Source: Bretschneidera sinensis
Lineage: Eukaryota > Streptophyta > Magnoliopsida > Brassicales > Akaniaceae
Length of the DNA: 64,000 bases
Assembly (NCBI GenBank): GCA_023935145.1
Contig: CM043702.1
Coordinates: forward strand, 64,070,883 to 64,134,882
Reading direction: 5' to 3'
The notes below the pieces were generated by a model, which made no database searches, was not told the DNA's origin, and was given only the letters and a program-made list of their open reading frames with translations. Positions 12,321-23,597 of this stretch are shown piece after piece (position 1 is the stretch's first letter; the number at the start of each line of letters is the position of its first letter). Made by a program: the position numbers and the translations under genes.

Positions 12321-12591
12321 GGGCCAAGGTATGAACTTCACTAGGCATTCACATTTTTATACTTTTTCACTTGCACTTGATTTACTTAAGCCCTCGGTTC
12401 CTCCTTCGAATCTTTGCTAACTTAAGCTTCGGAGTGCCCTCGAAGGTCTCCCCCTCCTCTCCTTCCGAGGGTCTTCAGTTCACCCTTGTTACCTGTGCAG
12501 GGCCAGGCCACGTCCTTACCAAAGCCATGCCAACATCTAGGCGACGTCCTCACCCAGGCCACGTCAGCACCAACAGTTAGCGGCATCAACA

Positions 12592-13165
12592 AGTTTCATA
12601 TCATGAAATTTCGTATTAATTTTTGTGAACCATGATGAGAAAAGGAACAAGCCTTGGATATATCGTAAAGACTCTACCAAAGTTAAACTATTGGAAAATC
12701 TAAAGTTTCAAGAAAATAAAGTCTAAGATCTTAGTGTTTTTTTTTTTTGTAAATTAGAAGAGTTCATAACTTATGCTATAGCTTATTTATTTGATCATCA
12801 ATATGGATGATTTGAACTTGGAAGAAAGACTTATAGGAAAATGATAAATCGAATCGATCTAATCTAGGATTTGTGTCGACCTAATTTTTAATGACTTTTT
12901 AGGTTCTGAAACCCTCAAGTCGTATTGGTTTAATTTATAATCATGTCGACCTGATTAAGAAAGATTGCTAGTATTTCTGGGTTTCAATCAAGTCAACCTA
13001 AGCATTAATATTTTTTCAACGCAATTGTATAAGTTCTTTCCCAAATTAATATTTGCTTCTAAACCTAATTTATGATTACGTCGACGCAAAAGCCTCCAAT
13101 AGTTATATTTTTTCAAATATGTAAGATGCAAAATAAAGCTTATAATAGCTATATTATCCTTGAAA
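12592..13165. other. Unassigned flank, no gene seen
   Basis: AT-rich sequence without a long open frame or a motif I recognise. It is the 3' flank of the left retrotransposon and begins with the predicted target-site copy AGTTT. Confidence 0.5.

Positions 13166-13218
<53 letters not shown>
13166..13218. repeat. Compound (TG)n(TA)n microsatellite
   Basis: About 12 TG/GT dinucleotides followed directly by about 14 AT dinucleotides. Alternating purine-pyrimidine sequence of this kind is prone to slippage and non-B structure. Confidence 0.95.
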
Positions 13219-13221
<3 letters not shown>

Positions 13222-13860
13222 TGAGTTTAGTGATCAAGATAACAACTTGAACATCTATTTATCAAGCTTTAATCATCTAGAGAGTATTTGCGCCTTTGTA
13301 AAATTATTTTTCTCTCTTTAATGAAGAATTTTGAATTGTAAATAAATCCCTATAAAGATATTAAGCTATTGAGCTATCTCATTCATGTTATCATTTGTAA
13401 AAGGATCTCTAAATCCTTAAAGAGTGTTTGTTAAACACTTTGAGATAAGATAGTGTTAATGAGAGAAATTCTTTAGAGGTTTTAGTGTGAGCCTTGACAC
13501 ACTTGTTGAAAGTAAGGCATGATCTTGTCCAGACACCTATTTAAGTGTAATATGAAAAAACACTTGGTAATGGCGTTGTTGGGTCTCCATGAAAACTAAT
13601 TTGTTGTAATCTTGTTCGATTATACTGGAACCTTCAAAGGTGCTTTGGATGTAACCTTAAAAAAGTCCAATTTTGATCTCAAACTTCTATACATCTTATG
13701 TTTGCAATCTCTCTCTCTCTTCTTCTATTTAATTTCATTACAATTACTTATTCTTTTTCATATCTTGATTGTGTTTGAAAGTGATTGTTGATTATGGTTT
13801 AAAGTTTTAATTTGCAAAAAAAAAAAGTTTTAAAACCCATTTCACCCTTAATGGATATTT
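13219..13860 (+). mobile_element. Possible Copia (Sirevirus/Maximus-like) LTR remnant
   Basis: The segment reads like the 3' half of a Maximus-type LTR: GTGAGCCTTGACACACTTG, then CACTTGGTAATGG, a pyrimidine-rich CTCTCTCTCTTCTTC stretch, and ACCCATTTCACCC near the end. I recognise the style rather than an alignment. No PBS, TSD or coding sequence supports it. Confidence 0.3.
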
Positions 13861-14047
13861 TGCACACGCTTTGAGCGAACAGATGCCAACACACAACTTC
13901 TCCCTACATTGGCGTTGGCTGCCTTTTAGCTAGTAACCTTTCACACAAAATTAAGACAAAAGAATAGTGAAATAGAGGAACAAGAAGAAAGAAGTCAAGA
14001 ACAACTCATAAAGCTGAAGAGAAACTCTCAATACCATTACTGATCAC
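13861..14047. other. Unassigned sequence
   Basis: No open frame, repeat or family signature recognised. Confidence 0.4.
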
Positions 14048-14050
14048 TTA

Positions 14051-14309
14051 GGCGTTGTTTGGTTCATGGGATTACACTTGGATTAAGTGGGATTGGGCTA
14101 ACTTAATCCCACCTTAATCCTTAATCTCATGTTTGGTTGGCACTTGAGGTGAGACTTACTTAATCTCATCAAATTTGTCCTTTGAGGGAGGTAGGACAAA
14201 TTTGGTGGGATTAAGCTTGCAGCAGAATTAACTTTTTCATTACAAGTTCGCTCTCTCTATTTTCAATCATTTTTTACATTACCCATTTACATGTAAACCA
14301 AATAATAAT
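14051..14309. mobile_element. Candidate PIF/Harbinger-type MITE (decayed)
   Basis: Starts GGCGTTGTTTGGTT directly after TTA, resembling the GGSCHTKTTTGG-type end and TTA target of PIF/Harbinger elements. The interior has TAATCCC repeats common in such MITEs. The other end may be AAACCAAATAATAAT, which pairs only partly (about 9 of 14) and merges with an AAT microsatellite. Only one convincing end. Confidence 0.35.
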
Positions 14310-14683
14310 AATAATAATAAATATTTTAATTATAATAATATTCAATAATTGTAGTAAATAATAATAGTTATAGTAAGTATAATAAATTTTAATTTTAATA
14401 ATTATAATTATTATAATTACTAATAATAATGATTATAATTATAACTATATTATAATAATTATAATAATAATATGCATATAACAATAATTATTATTATAAT
14501 TACAATTGAGTAATAATTATTATAATTCAAATAATGATAATTAATAATTGTAATTATAACTAAAATAATAATAAATAGTATTATAATCATTATAGTTTTA
14601 ATAATATGCATATTATTATCATAAGTATTAATATAATAATATTTTGAATAATTATTATTAAAATTAAAATTATATAATATCGC
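14300..14683. repeat. AT-rich low-complexity tract with (AAT)n
   Basis: Almost pure A/T, with repeated TAATAATAA and ATTATAAT. The open frame on the minus strand here is a composition artefact. Confidence 0.9.
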
Positions 14684-15517
14684 CCTTGCCCATGAGTTAG
14701 TTAATGACATTAATAAAAAGTCACATGGTAATATTGTTTTAAAGGTTGATATGTCTAGGGCATATGATTAGATGGATTGGGGTTTCATAATGGTTGTGTT
14801 GCGCAAGTTTGGTTTTACATAATGGTGGTGTGATTTATTTTTCAGTGTATATCTAACTTTTGGTACACAATCAATCCTACCATGATTTTTTTTTTTTAAA
14901 CCTTTTAGAGGTACAAGAAACTTTTTGACAGGTGAATTGAAATAAAAGTTCATTTTATACTTCTTCTGGGATCTCTATCACCAGACGAAACCTAATTCCT
15001 TCATGGTCAGGTTTTACTCCTAAATTTTTTTCTTTTATGTATTTGGGCAATTTGTTGTTCAAAGGTAGAGTGAGATCAAAGTGTTTTCATTATTTAGAGA
15101 TGGTCATTCGTAAAAAAAGTTGATGGTTGGAAAACATAGTTTTTGTCATTTGGATGGAAGATAACTTTACTGTAGAGTGTTCTTTCCTTAATCCATATTT
15201 ATTCTATGTTAGTTATTCCTTTGTCGAAGAATTTTTTGGCTTCTTTGGAAAATATTTTTGCTTTGTTTCTTTGATCTCAGTGTGATGATAGTCGTCATCA
15301 TTGGATGTCTTGGAAAATGGTGTGAAAGCGTAGAGAAGAACGCAATTTGGGTATATATGTTCTTTATATGAGGTAATGCTCTCCCTTCATGCAAAATTGG
15401 CATGGCGTTATCCTAAAGGTAAGTCATTTTGGGAAAAGTCTATGAGGCTTAAATATGGAGATCCTATGTATGTTATTATTCATAATATGTCAAGATCTAG
15501 CTCTCATTGTTGTAAAG
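14684..15517 (+). pseudogene. L1-type LINE ORF2 (reverse transcriptase) remnant
   Basis: Translated fragments match the plant L1-clade ORF2 order. ALAHELVNDINKK is followed by VDMSRAYD and MDWGFI (the D-containing RT core with a stop in it). Further on come LFKGRVRSKCFHYLE, then HHWMSWKMV, then AKLAWRYPKGKSFWEKSM and RLKYGDP. Reading frame changes and stops (for example the TAG after RAYD) show it is dead. The GDPLSP and YxDD parts cannot be found and appear deleted around a T-rich tract at 14,888. The fossil stops abruptly at TAAAG, where a Tat-type LTR begins, so the LINE predates that insertion. Confidence 0.75.
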
Positions 15518-15986
15518 TGTTGATTTCGAAAATCTACCAGGTGAACGGACTAACGCGATGGGGTACTTGCATACACAAAGACAGAAGAAACCCGAAGGAG
15601 TTGTCAAAGGACTGGAGGGGTTGTGCCTTCGGGGGGACTCTTCGATACCTATGTCAGTAAATTGAAGGTTTAGAAAAGCAGGGAGCAAGAGAGTTAGAGA
15701 ATTAAAGAATGAATTCTGTGTGTACTTGTGATAATGAAAACTTCATTTATAAAGTGTTTAGATGTAGAGTCTGTTTCTGAATGTAATTAATGCTGAGTGT
15801 TATAATAGAATTAGGACTCCCATAGGCTAGAGTATTCTAATAGAATTAGGGTTCCTATAGGCTGAAATGACATTAGTACCCCCATAAACTTGTAAGAGAT
15901 TTATTTGCTAGATTTCTTGATTGTGAGCCCATCCCAAGGTGATACATGTTGTAATTTGACTGGATGTGGAAAATTACCCCTCATCA
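15518..15986 (-). mobile_element. 3' LTR of the Tat element (469 bp)
   Basis: On the minus strand it begins TGATGAGGGGTAATTTTCC and ends AAATCAACA. A TATAAAT lies at 15,745-15,751 and an ACTGACATAGGTATCGAAGAG motif follows, typical of Tat LTRs. A purine-rich tract, AGAAAGTAGGGGCATA (15,987-16,002), precedes it. Its sequence differs from the LTRs of the satellite-bearing elements but shares the same layout. Confidence 0.7.
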
Positions 15987-16002
15987 TATGCCCCTACTTT
16001 CT
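15987..16002 (-). other. Polypurine tract of the Tat element
   Basis: The minus strand reads AGAAAGTAGGGGCATA immediately before the LTR start TGATGAGG. Confidence 0.55.
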
Positions 16003-16059
16003 TGAGTAAACTTTGTTTGCTTTAGAAAGTAGTTTTTTTTATGTCTCCTTAGAGGATGA

Positions 16060-17165
16060 ATTTGCAATATCTTGGCTGGGAAAGTGGTCAAGGAAGTGAA
16101 GAGCTTAGGATTCTTTTCTCAGATTTTGCTTGAAAAGTAGTTGATAAGGTGAAGAGCTCAAGGCTCTCTCATCAGACTTTACCTGAAAAATGGTCAAGGA
16201 GATGAAAATTTTAGGGCCCTCTCCTTGGATTTTGCGTGAAAAATGGCCGAGGGGGTGAAGAGCTAGGGGTTTTCTTCTTAGACTTTGCTTGAAAAATGGT
16301 TGAAGAGGTGAATAGCTCGGGGCTCTCTCTTCAGAATTTTGCTTGAAGAATAGTCAAGGAGGTGAAGAGCTAAGTGCTCTCTTCCGAATTTTCTTGAAGA
16401 ATGGCCGAGGAGGTGAAGAGTTTGGCGCTCTTTCCTCGAAATTTTCTTAAAGAAATGGTCGAGGAGGTGAAGAGCTCGGGGCTCTCTCCTTTGAATTTTG
16501 CTTGAAGAATGGTCGAGGAGGTAAAGATCTCGGTGTTCTCTCCTCAAAATTTTGCTTGAAGAATGGTTGAGGAGGTGAAGAGCTCGATGCTCTCTCCTCG
16601 AAATTTGCTTGAAGAAATAGCTGAGGAGGAGAGCTCGACGCTTTTTCCTCAGAATTTTCTTAAAGAATGACCGAAGAAGTGAAGAGCTTAGTGCTCTCTC
16701 CATGAAATTTGCTTGAAGAATGACCAATGAGGTGAAGAGCTCGGCGCTCACTCCTCAAAATTTTGCTTGAAGAATGACCGAGGAGGTGAAGAGCTCGGTG
16801 CTTTCTTATCGAAATTCGCTAAATGACCGAGACTTGTGAGACATTTTCAACTTACATAGAAATTAAGGCCCTTTCAGGTTGTGGAGACAATTGCACGGTC
16901 AAGCAGCTAACACGCTCTAAGCACCTAGCTCACTCTAAGAACGTAGGCAGGTGCCTAACTTATTCCAAGGTACCTGTTTTTTTGAATTTTTCTTGAAGGG
17001 TGGTCGAAGAGGTGAAGAGGTCGGGGTTCTCTCCTCGAATTTTGCTTGAAAAATGGCTAAGGAGGTGAAGAGCTTGGCATTCTCTCCTCGAAGATTGCTT
17101 GAAAAATGGCTGAGGAGGTGAAGATCTCGGTACTCTCTCCTCGGACATTGTTGGAAAAATACCGA
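16060..17165 (-). repeat. 54-bp tandem array between protease and 3' LTR
   Basis: About 18 copies of a ~54-bp unit whose + strand reads like GAAGAATGGTCGAGGAGGTG followed by AAGAGCTCGG and a CTCTCTCCTC block. The region 16,831-16,975 interrupts the array with non-repeat sequence. A 157-codon minus-strand frame (16,278-16,751) simply translates the repeat (LHLLNHSSSKILRREHRA). Tandem repeats at this place are characteristic of Tat/Ogre 3' regions. Confidence 0.85.
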
Positions 17166-17312
17166 AGGTGAGAGGTGTTCAAGGCACTCTCTTCGGGCTC
17201 TTATTGAAAAAATGTGTTAAGGGGGAAGATTTCTTGGGGCAATCTCCTTTAACTTTCGAGTTTAGTATGTCCTTAAGTGCTTTACATATTCCCTCGGTAT
17301 GCTTTGAAGCCT

Positions 17313-17482
17313 TCTTGTTTAGAGTGGGTCCGAAGCCTTCTTACTCGGAGTAGGTTCGAGTCTTCCATTGCTCGGAGTGGGTCTGAGGCTTCCTCTGCTC
17401 GGAGTGGGTATGATTCTTCTTTTGCTCGAAGCGAATTCGAGGCTTCTTTTTCTCGAAGTGGGTTCGAGGCTTTTTACTTGAA
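17313..17482 (-). repeat. 27-bp tandem array
   Basis: Six diverged copies of a 27-bp unit (+ strand CTCGGAGTGGGTCTGAGGCT plus TCCTCTG). In one + frame it reads as 9-residue repeats of the ARSGSEASS type, which I regard as incidental. Confidence 0.8.
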
Positions 17483-18009
17483 AGTTTGTCTTGGAAACCA
17501 GGTATCCAACTAGCGTTCTTAAAGTTCTTCAGTATAGAATGGCCGAGGATGGTAAGCACTCAGGGTGTTACCCTTGGGTTTTTATATGAAAAATAATCGA
17601 GCATGGTGAACACTCGGGGTGTTTCCCTTGAGCTTTGGATGAGAGGATAAGCTCCTCTTATTCCTAGATAAATCTAAGATTTCGGTGCATTAAGGGCTGA
17701 TGACTTTGGTGCATTAGAGGCTAACGAATTTGGTGGCATGTCCGAGCCAACTTCAAAAGTGAGTACTTTTGTTGCTTTCTCAATTTGCATATTTCTTGCA
17801 AAGAATTATAGTATAAGGGTGAAATAGTAAATGATTTTATTGATTGAACAAATTATGCCAAAGCTGCAATATAATTTAAGGAAAACGAAATCGAATAAAA
17901 AGGAAACAACTTCACTGAAGGGATTGAAATTCTAGGCCTTCTTGCTTTGTATAACCTTCAGGTGTGGTAGGTTTCTTCCATGCTCGGGGAGCTAGGTCTT
18001 GATCTTTCT
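17483..18009 (-). other. Spacer between protease remnant and tandem arrays
   Basis: Contains two loosely similar ~60-bp blocks (ATGGCCGAGGATGG and ATAATCGAGCATGG, around 17,540 and 17,595) and, on the minus strand, an AATAAA at 17,836-17,841. RT would be expected here in a complete Tat element. No RT, RNase H or integrase motif is readable in either strand. Confidence 0.5.
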
Positions 18010-18645
18010 GTGTTCCTTGATGGAGTTAAGTTACCACGAGTAATATGTCGCTAGACTTCCGCAGACTTCTCCTATATTGTTTTTGGTAGAGAATTTAATC
18101 TTCAGATGGTAGGTGGAGACTACCACTCTCATGACGTGTTGGCTTGGTCTACCAAGGATGGAATTGTAGGAGGATGGATGTTTGATGACTAGGAATATAG
18201 TCATGACTTTCATCTATCGGGGGTTGTTCCTGCGGTGACTGGTACGATAATACTGCCTTTTGGGAGTATTGGCTCTCCCGAACATCCATAGAGTGGAGAT
18301 GCCATTAGCTTGAGTTGATAGTCGTTGAACTCCATTTTTTGGAAAGAGTAGTGGTATGGAATGTTGGTGTAGCTTCCATTTTCGGCCAAGATCCTTTCTG
18401 AGCTGTAATTCCTAACTATCGGGGCGACGACCATAGGGCCATCATGTGGTGTATGCAATCCCTCCAAATTTTCATCAGTGAAAGAATTACCTGATCAATT
18501 CTAACTTTATTGCTAGGCCCATTGACGAAGGCCACTGACTCGCCATAAGCCTTCTTAGCTTGTAATGAGTGTCTGTCGGTGCTTGGTCCTTCAAAGATGG
18601 TTTTAATAGTGTCGGCTGTAGTGGTTTAATCTCCATTATGACCTT
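18010..18645 (-). pseudogene. Tat-type aspartic protease remnant
   Basis: Minus-strand fragments follow the protease region of Tat polyproteins: LEGLHTPHDGPMVVAPIVRN, then ILAENGSYTNI (the active-site loop, normally DNGS, here with E for the catalytic D), SPLYGCSGEPI, PVTAGTTP, YNSILGRPS and VVSTYHLKIKF. At least one frame change and several stops break it. It joins, across the younger element at 18,651-25,399, to the gag remnant at 25,405. It would have processed the Gag-Pol polyprotein in the virus-like particle. Confidence 0.7.
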
Positions 18646-18650
18646 GTTAG

Positions 18651-20224
18651 TGATTACGCCCAAAGAATAATGCGGTAGTTGTAGCATGGCTTTGGGGTGT
18701 CGATTCCACAGGAAACGGGTTAACTACAAAGGAAATGTGTTAACTTTGACAAGAACGATAAAAGTTAAACGAAAGATTTTGAGTTTTGATGGTGATGTAT
18801 TGTGAGAGAAATTGTGTAAATATAACGAAATATAAATGAGAAATAACAAGGTTCCGGGAATTCTCCTTAGGTTCGTTGCCTTGTTCCACTCTCGATTCAA
18901 TTGTTTTTATCTTGATTGCTAGTTTCACATCCCAAACAAGCAATCAAAAAAAATTCAATCAAGCACATTTATAAACTCTAATGTATTTATTACAAATTAC
19001 TCATTGATTCCGATTCAAGCACACATGACCGATCTTAAAGATTATCAAGAAACGACAACATATCGCAATGACAATATCGCAGTAATGGACAATCAATAAG
19101 ATAAATCTACCGGAATCAATCACATCCAAATAACATCACATAAGAAGAGCATGACTAGACTTATATGGGGGAGGAGCATGCAATCACCGGGTTAAGAAAA
19201 TCTAAGATATGAAGAACATAAATTCAACTGTCACATGAACCTAAATTCTTCATGTTTAATCAATGAATAAATCACAAACAATATTCAACAATAAATTCAT
19301 GCAACCGAATCAAGAATGGAAATTAAGAGCAACAACACCTAGGGATTCATCCCTTTGCTTTGTTTGAAGACTAGTTAACCATGGGGCTCATGGTTTTGAT
19401 GAAGAATGTGGAGCTCTCCCCTTCATTTCCAGCCCTCAAGAGACTTGGAAAAATTCTAGATTTGAATCCCTTGGATTCTCTTGAAGATGCCGGCTGCAAA
19501 TCCCTTAAGGATGTATTTATAGAGCACAAGTTTTAGGGGTGTTTTGGTCCAGAAAATGTCATTTGGTCGCCCTAACCAGGTCAAGAAAGCGAGTGGGCGC
19601 CTAGGTGCTGCTTCACCCGCGCCTAGGCGCTGGCTATGTCCAAAATTGAATTCTCTAGAAGGGGCGGCGCTCATAGATGGGCGCCTAGGCGCTCACTCTT
19701 GACAGCCTGGGCGCTGCAGCGCTGGACAGGGAGGGGCGCAGCCCTAGGTGGATGCTATTCTGGAGGCCTGACCTGTGTCTACTAAAACTACCATAACTTT
19801 CTCTAGAAAAATCCTTTTTATGAACCGTAAAATTCTCCAGAAAATAGACTTCTGGATATTTCTAAGCATATATGGCTCATCTCCTGGTTCTTCCTGCATC
19901 AATATAGTTTAATCTGCAAAGATGATTGATCTGCACGGAAAATTCTGGCGATTTAGTGAAACTCCTTTCTTGGTTTCTCTTCATCTTGGCTCTACCGCGA
20001 CCATTATCTCACTCGAGTGTTCATTGAAGCTTCATGTTTAAAATGACGATAGCTTTTCTATCTCTTTTCTAAGCTCAAAATACCTGAAAATGCACTGAAA
20101 TAAGTCAACGATTCAAGAATAACACTTTAGAGTTATTAAGGTATAAAAGTGTAATTCCAACCTCGATCAACCCTAAAATGCTAACAATTAAGTATTGTTT
20201 AAATGCATTTTATGACTCTCATCA
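18651..20224 (-). mobile_element. 3' LTR of the gag-only element
   Basis: + strand runs from TGATTACGCCC to GACTCTCATCA. The minus-strand TATA box TATAAATA is at 19,514-19,521. Copies of a GCGCCTAGGCGC palindrome (perfect at 19,681-19,692) lie upstream of the TATA. Two small frames inside it are incidental. Confidence 0.9.
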
Positions 20225-22080
20225 CAACCCCCAACTAGCTTATTTCTAGTCCCTAGCAATTCAAGCGAAAGACATGAAATGAATTCTTTATTTAGAAATC
20301 AAAGCAAAATACAGCAATGCTGGCGTTAACCAAGAGTGATTCAAAAATCTTTGTCTCAAGAATCATCCATAACATACAGCACATAGAATTATTAAATATC
20401 ACTTAAGTACATGAATAATCCAAATGTCAACCTTAAAATCATTATCGACTCTTAACATCCATCTTACCATAATACATTAGTCCGAACACCTGGATGATTT
20501 TATGCACAACATAGCATGAATACAAGTCTTGGCCTCTAAAAACATATTAATTGCGTGACATCAATCACAAATCAAGCTCCATAGGCTTACTTTTCAAATC
20601 ACTCTCCACTATTTAGAAAAATCACACTACATCGGATCAATAGGTCTTTTATAAGCTTGTAATGTTAGGCTATGGTAAAGGTCAAGAAAGAACAGGAAAG
20701 TTTAAACAAATAAAAGAACTAAGTCTCTTAATTTAAATACAACCACTTTAAGCACAAGATAACCTTACTTCAACACCCAACTCTTTCAACCATTTTTCGA
20801 GCATTTCTCGCAATAAATCACCATTTTTTTTCTTTTCTTTCTTTGCAATAACTCACCTTTTTCTTTTATTTTGGCATAAGACCATTCACCTCCTCTTTCA
20901 TTCTTTTCTTTTCTTTTCCACAACCCCCAATTTATCTCTTTTAATGTACTTGGGTTATGGTAGTAATATTTTCTCATATTTCCACCCTTACTCCTTTTAA
21001 GTGCTTCTCACAACATGTGTATAACTAAGTTCTTTTAAAAGAAAGGTAAGGATAAAATATTTTTAGGCTCATAAAGGTAAGTAAATGGTTTATAAAAAAA
21101 AAAAAAAACAAAGCTCAATTTTCTTTTCAAGAAAAAGGCTCAAAGGTGACTAGCGATAAATATAACAAGGGTAAGTTTAAAAAGGCTCAAACGGTCCAAA
21201 AATGGCCTATATCATATCCTAAGTAGTGTGCATTCTATGATTTTCGCCTCAAGTGATTATCAAATAAGTTCTAGAGCTTGTTGAAACCGCAAAAGTATTC
21301 ACAAAACAATCGCACATAAAACTTCTCCAAATGCTTTAGACTAATCATGCAGTCTTACCACAAACCAGAGTCTCAAACCAAAGAAAGATTGACACTTAAT
21401 TTATTCTCAAAGCGAAGCAAGATTTAACTTCTTCTAAAAACTATATGCTATCTCAATTAGGCTCATATCATCGATATATGAATTAACTCCAAGGCTAACA
21501 CAAAGCATGCTAAAAACAACAAAAAGGTAAAATGACACAAAGCAGTTCAATGAAAAACATGAGAAACAGGAATATGTTTCCTCCACCCCTAACTTAAAAT
21601 AGGCATTGTCCTCAATATGGAAGCATAAGATAAGGAAACTCCCTTTGTAGCCAAAAGTGCACAGAAGTTGAGAATTCTGCACCACCATTTGAACTGCTTC
21701 GTATATTTGTCCCTGAAAAAGAAATACGAAAGTAAAACTGGAAAACAACAAAATACTAATAATAAACAAGAAAAAGAATTATGAAAAATATTAACAATAA
21801 AAATAAAAGGATATGCTATAGGGTGCCTCCCATGAGCGCTAATTTTTATGTCTTCAGCCAGACACTCTTATTCCCTCCTAGACAAACACGAGTTAGATGC
21901 ACCGGCAACTGCTTTACTGTTAAATTTGGTGCTTGTGTGCTTTGGAGAGACCTTAAAGATGTCATCAGTAACATCTGTAGATTTTGGCTCGATATATGCT
22001 CTTGTGAAGCCATGGGTGAGCGTGGACTCCAATGGATTCAGGTGTTGGACCTTTTCCATGAATGAGTCAATCATGTATGC
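20225..22080 (-). other. 3' non-coding part of the gag-only element
   Basis: Shares long similarity with 39,154-40,865 in the sister element. Next to the LTR the minus strand has AGTTGGGGGTTG, the polypurine tract (20,225-20,236). At 21,805-21,867 a 21-codon minus frame (LAEDIKISAHGRHP core) matches the sister copy at 40,737-40,799. The rest is T-rich on the minus strand with no readable domain. Confidence 0.6.
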
Positions 22081-23597
22081 TTAGTGGGTTTCGTCCACAT
22101 CCTCTGATTTTTTCGTTGTTGGGATGTGTATTAACTTACCACTAAATGTCTCAATGGCATTCACCTCTTTTTTATTCTGTTGCGCTAGGTGCTGACCATA
22201 GGATGTGGACTGAGCTTGAGAAGGGAACTTACCTCGCTCAGTCACACTCAAGTAGCTCGTCAGCTTAGACACTTGGCTCTTTATCTCTTTATGTTCTTCA
22301 ACAACCTGCATAATTAAAGATTCAAGCCTTTGATTAGTCTTACCGTGTGCCTCAATAAAAGCATGCAAAGTGTCTTCTAAAGGAATCCTAGAAGATACAG
22401 GTGCATGATATGATTCATGATATGGTGCAGGGGGTTGTGCAAGCTCCTGGTTTTCAGACTTCCAGCTGATTTTAGGGTGATTTCGCCATCCTGGATTATA
22501 GGTATTAGAGAAGGGTGCAGAAGGCTTTGTGTACATGCCTAAGGCATTACATTGTTCCTTATACATCCCTCTCATATCAGCAAACGTGGGACACTATTGG
22601 GCAAGATGATTTACCTCTCCATACACAAAACATGGTTCAAAAGATTTTTCATGATTAACCACATGTGTTGGCTTTGAGCTTTTAATCTTTAATACCTTTA
22701 GTTCCCTAGTGAGCATATCGACCTTGGCCTTAAGGTTATCCTCTTCCCTAAGATGGTAAATTCCACCACCATTTGGGTTCTCTATAGGTCGTGACCTATT
22801 TGTGCTCTCAGTAGCACTAGGTCCAGTCCAAGTGTGAGCTTTTTCAGCAAGCTCATTGAGGTACTCTATGGCCTCATCAGGATCTTTCTCCAAGAACCCA
22901 CCATTACACATCATCTCTACAAATTGGCGTTCTCTATAGGTAAGACCCTCATAGAAATAGCTCACTAAACGCCAATTCTCATACCCATGGTGAGGACACA
23001 TACTCAACAACTCCTTAAATCTCTCCCAAGACTGATACAAAGTCTCGCTGTCCTTTTGTGCAAAGGTGGAGATTTGTATTTTTAAAGCATTTGTCTTCTG
23101 TTGGGGAAAGTATTTATTAAAGAAAATTCGAGTCATCTCAGTCCACGACCCAATAGATCATGGTCTTAGTGAGTATAGCCAACTCTTAGCTCTATCCTTC
23201 AAAGCGAAAGGAAAGAACTTAAGCCTCACAATGTCATCGGTTTCATATTGACTATGAAAAGTCGCGACTACTTCCTCAAACTCTTTAATGTGCACATATG
23301 GGTTTTTATTATCCAAGCCATGAAAAGTAGGGAGTAATTGTATCATACCTGTTTTAAAATCTAGTTGACAAGTATTGGCTGGAAACATGATGCATGATGG
23401 TGGAGGTAATCCTGAAGTGTCCAAGCAACATTCTCATTAGGATTATCGGCCATGTTAACAAAATCCTGTAAATTCTCATGTGGGGGTGCACTATGGTTTG
23501 ATCTAGGCGAGGTTTCACCAACGAACGTGGAAGGAGAGGGTAACTCTAATTTGGGTCCTCTAATGAATCTACCTCGCGAATCTCTCGGTCTAAGCAT
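22081..23597 (-). pseudogene. Athila-type gag, frameshifted (gag-only element)
   Basis: Starts with MLRPRDSRGRFIRGPK about 205 bp inside the primer site. It continues through a capsid region (QLLPTFHGLDNKNPYVHIKE, then FAQKDSETLYQSWERFKELL, then CNGGFLEKDPDEAIEYLNEL), a linker and a zinc-knuckle region. One frameshift lies near residue 65, and in-frame stops follow SLRP and HLAQ. The zinc knuckle has Y for its second Cys, and its last part is preceded by a stop. The frame ends soon after KEVNAI, where the sister element continues into protease. It would have been the structural particle protein; this copy is inactive. Confidence 0.85.

Larger units (their letters stand above)
1..12591 (+). 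mobile_element. 3' portion of a Tat/Ogre-like LTR retrotransposon carrying a satellite array (left copy)
   Basis: Seen: a tandem array (1-10,800), a unique 3' UTR (10,801-11,896), a G-rich polypurine tract (11,897-11,911), then a TG...CA LTR (11,912-12,591) with its own TATA box. This order matches the 3' half of a plant Ty3/gypsy element on the + strand. The 5' part lies outside the window. The Tat assignment is inference from LTR architecture shared with the gag-bearing Tat element to the right (a TAAGCTTCGGAGTGCC-like motif near the 3' part of the LTR) and from the known habit of Tat/Ogre elements to carry tandem repeats and antisense ORFs between pol and the 3' LTR. No coding domain of this copy is visible. 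Confidence 0.7.
11912..12591 (+). mobile_element. 3' LTR of the left satellite-bearing element (680 bp)
   Basis: Begins TGTGATATAG and ends GGCATCAACA (TG...CA), directly after a polypurine tract. It contains a 35-bp minisatellite at its start, a TATAAAT at 12,314-12,320, and a 3' region (ACTTAAGCTTCGGAGTGCC) typical of Tat LTRs. Its reverse complement matches the split LTR at 45,856-46,302 plus 27,004-27,276. The next five bases, AGTTT (12,592-12,596), are the predicted target-site duplication; the partner is outside the window. Open frames inside it are incidental. Confidence 0.8.

Noticed and set aside
12371..12580. 69-codon frame in the left LTR
   Set aside because: Within the R/U5 part of the LTR; not kept in the right copy.
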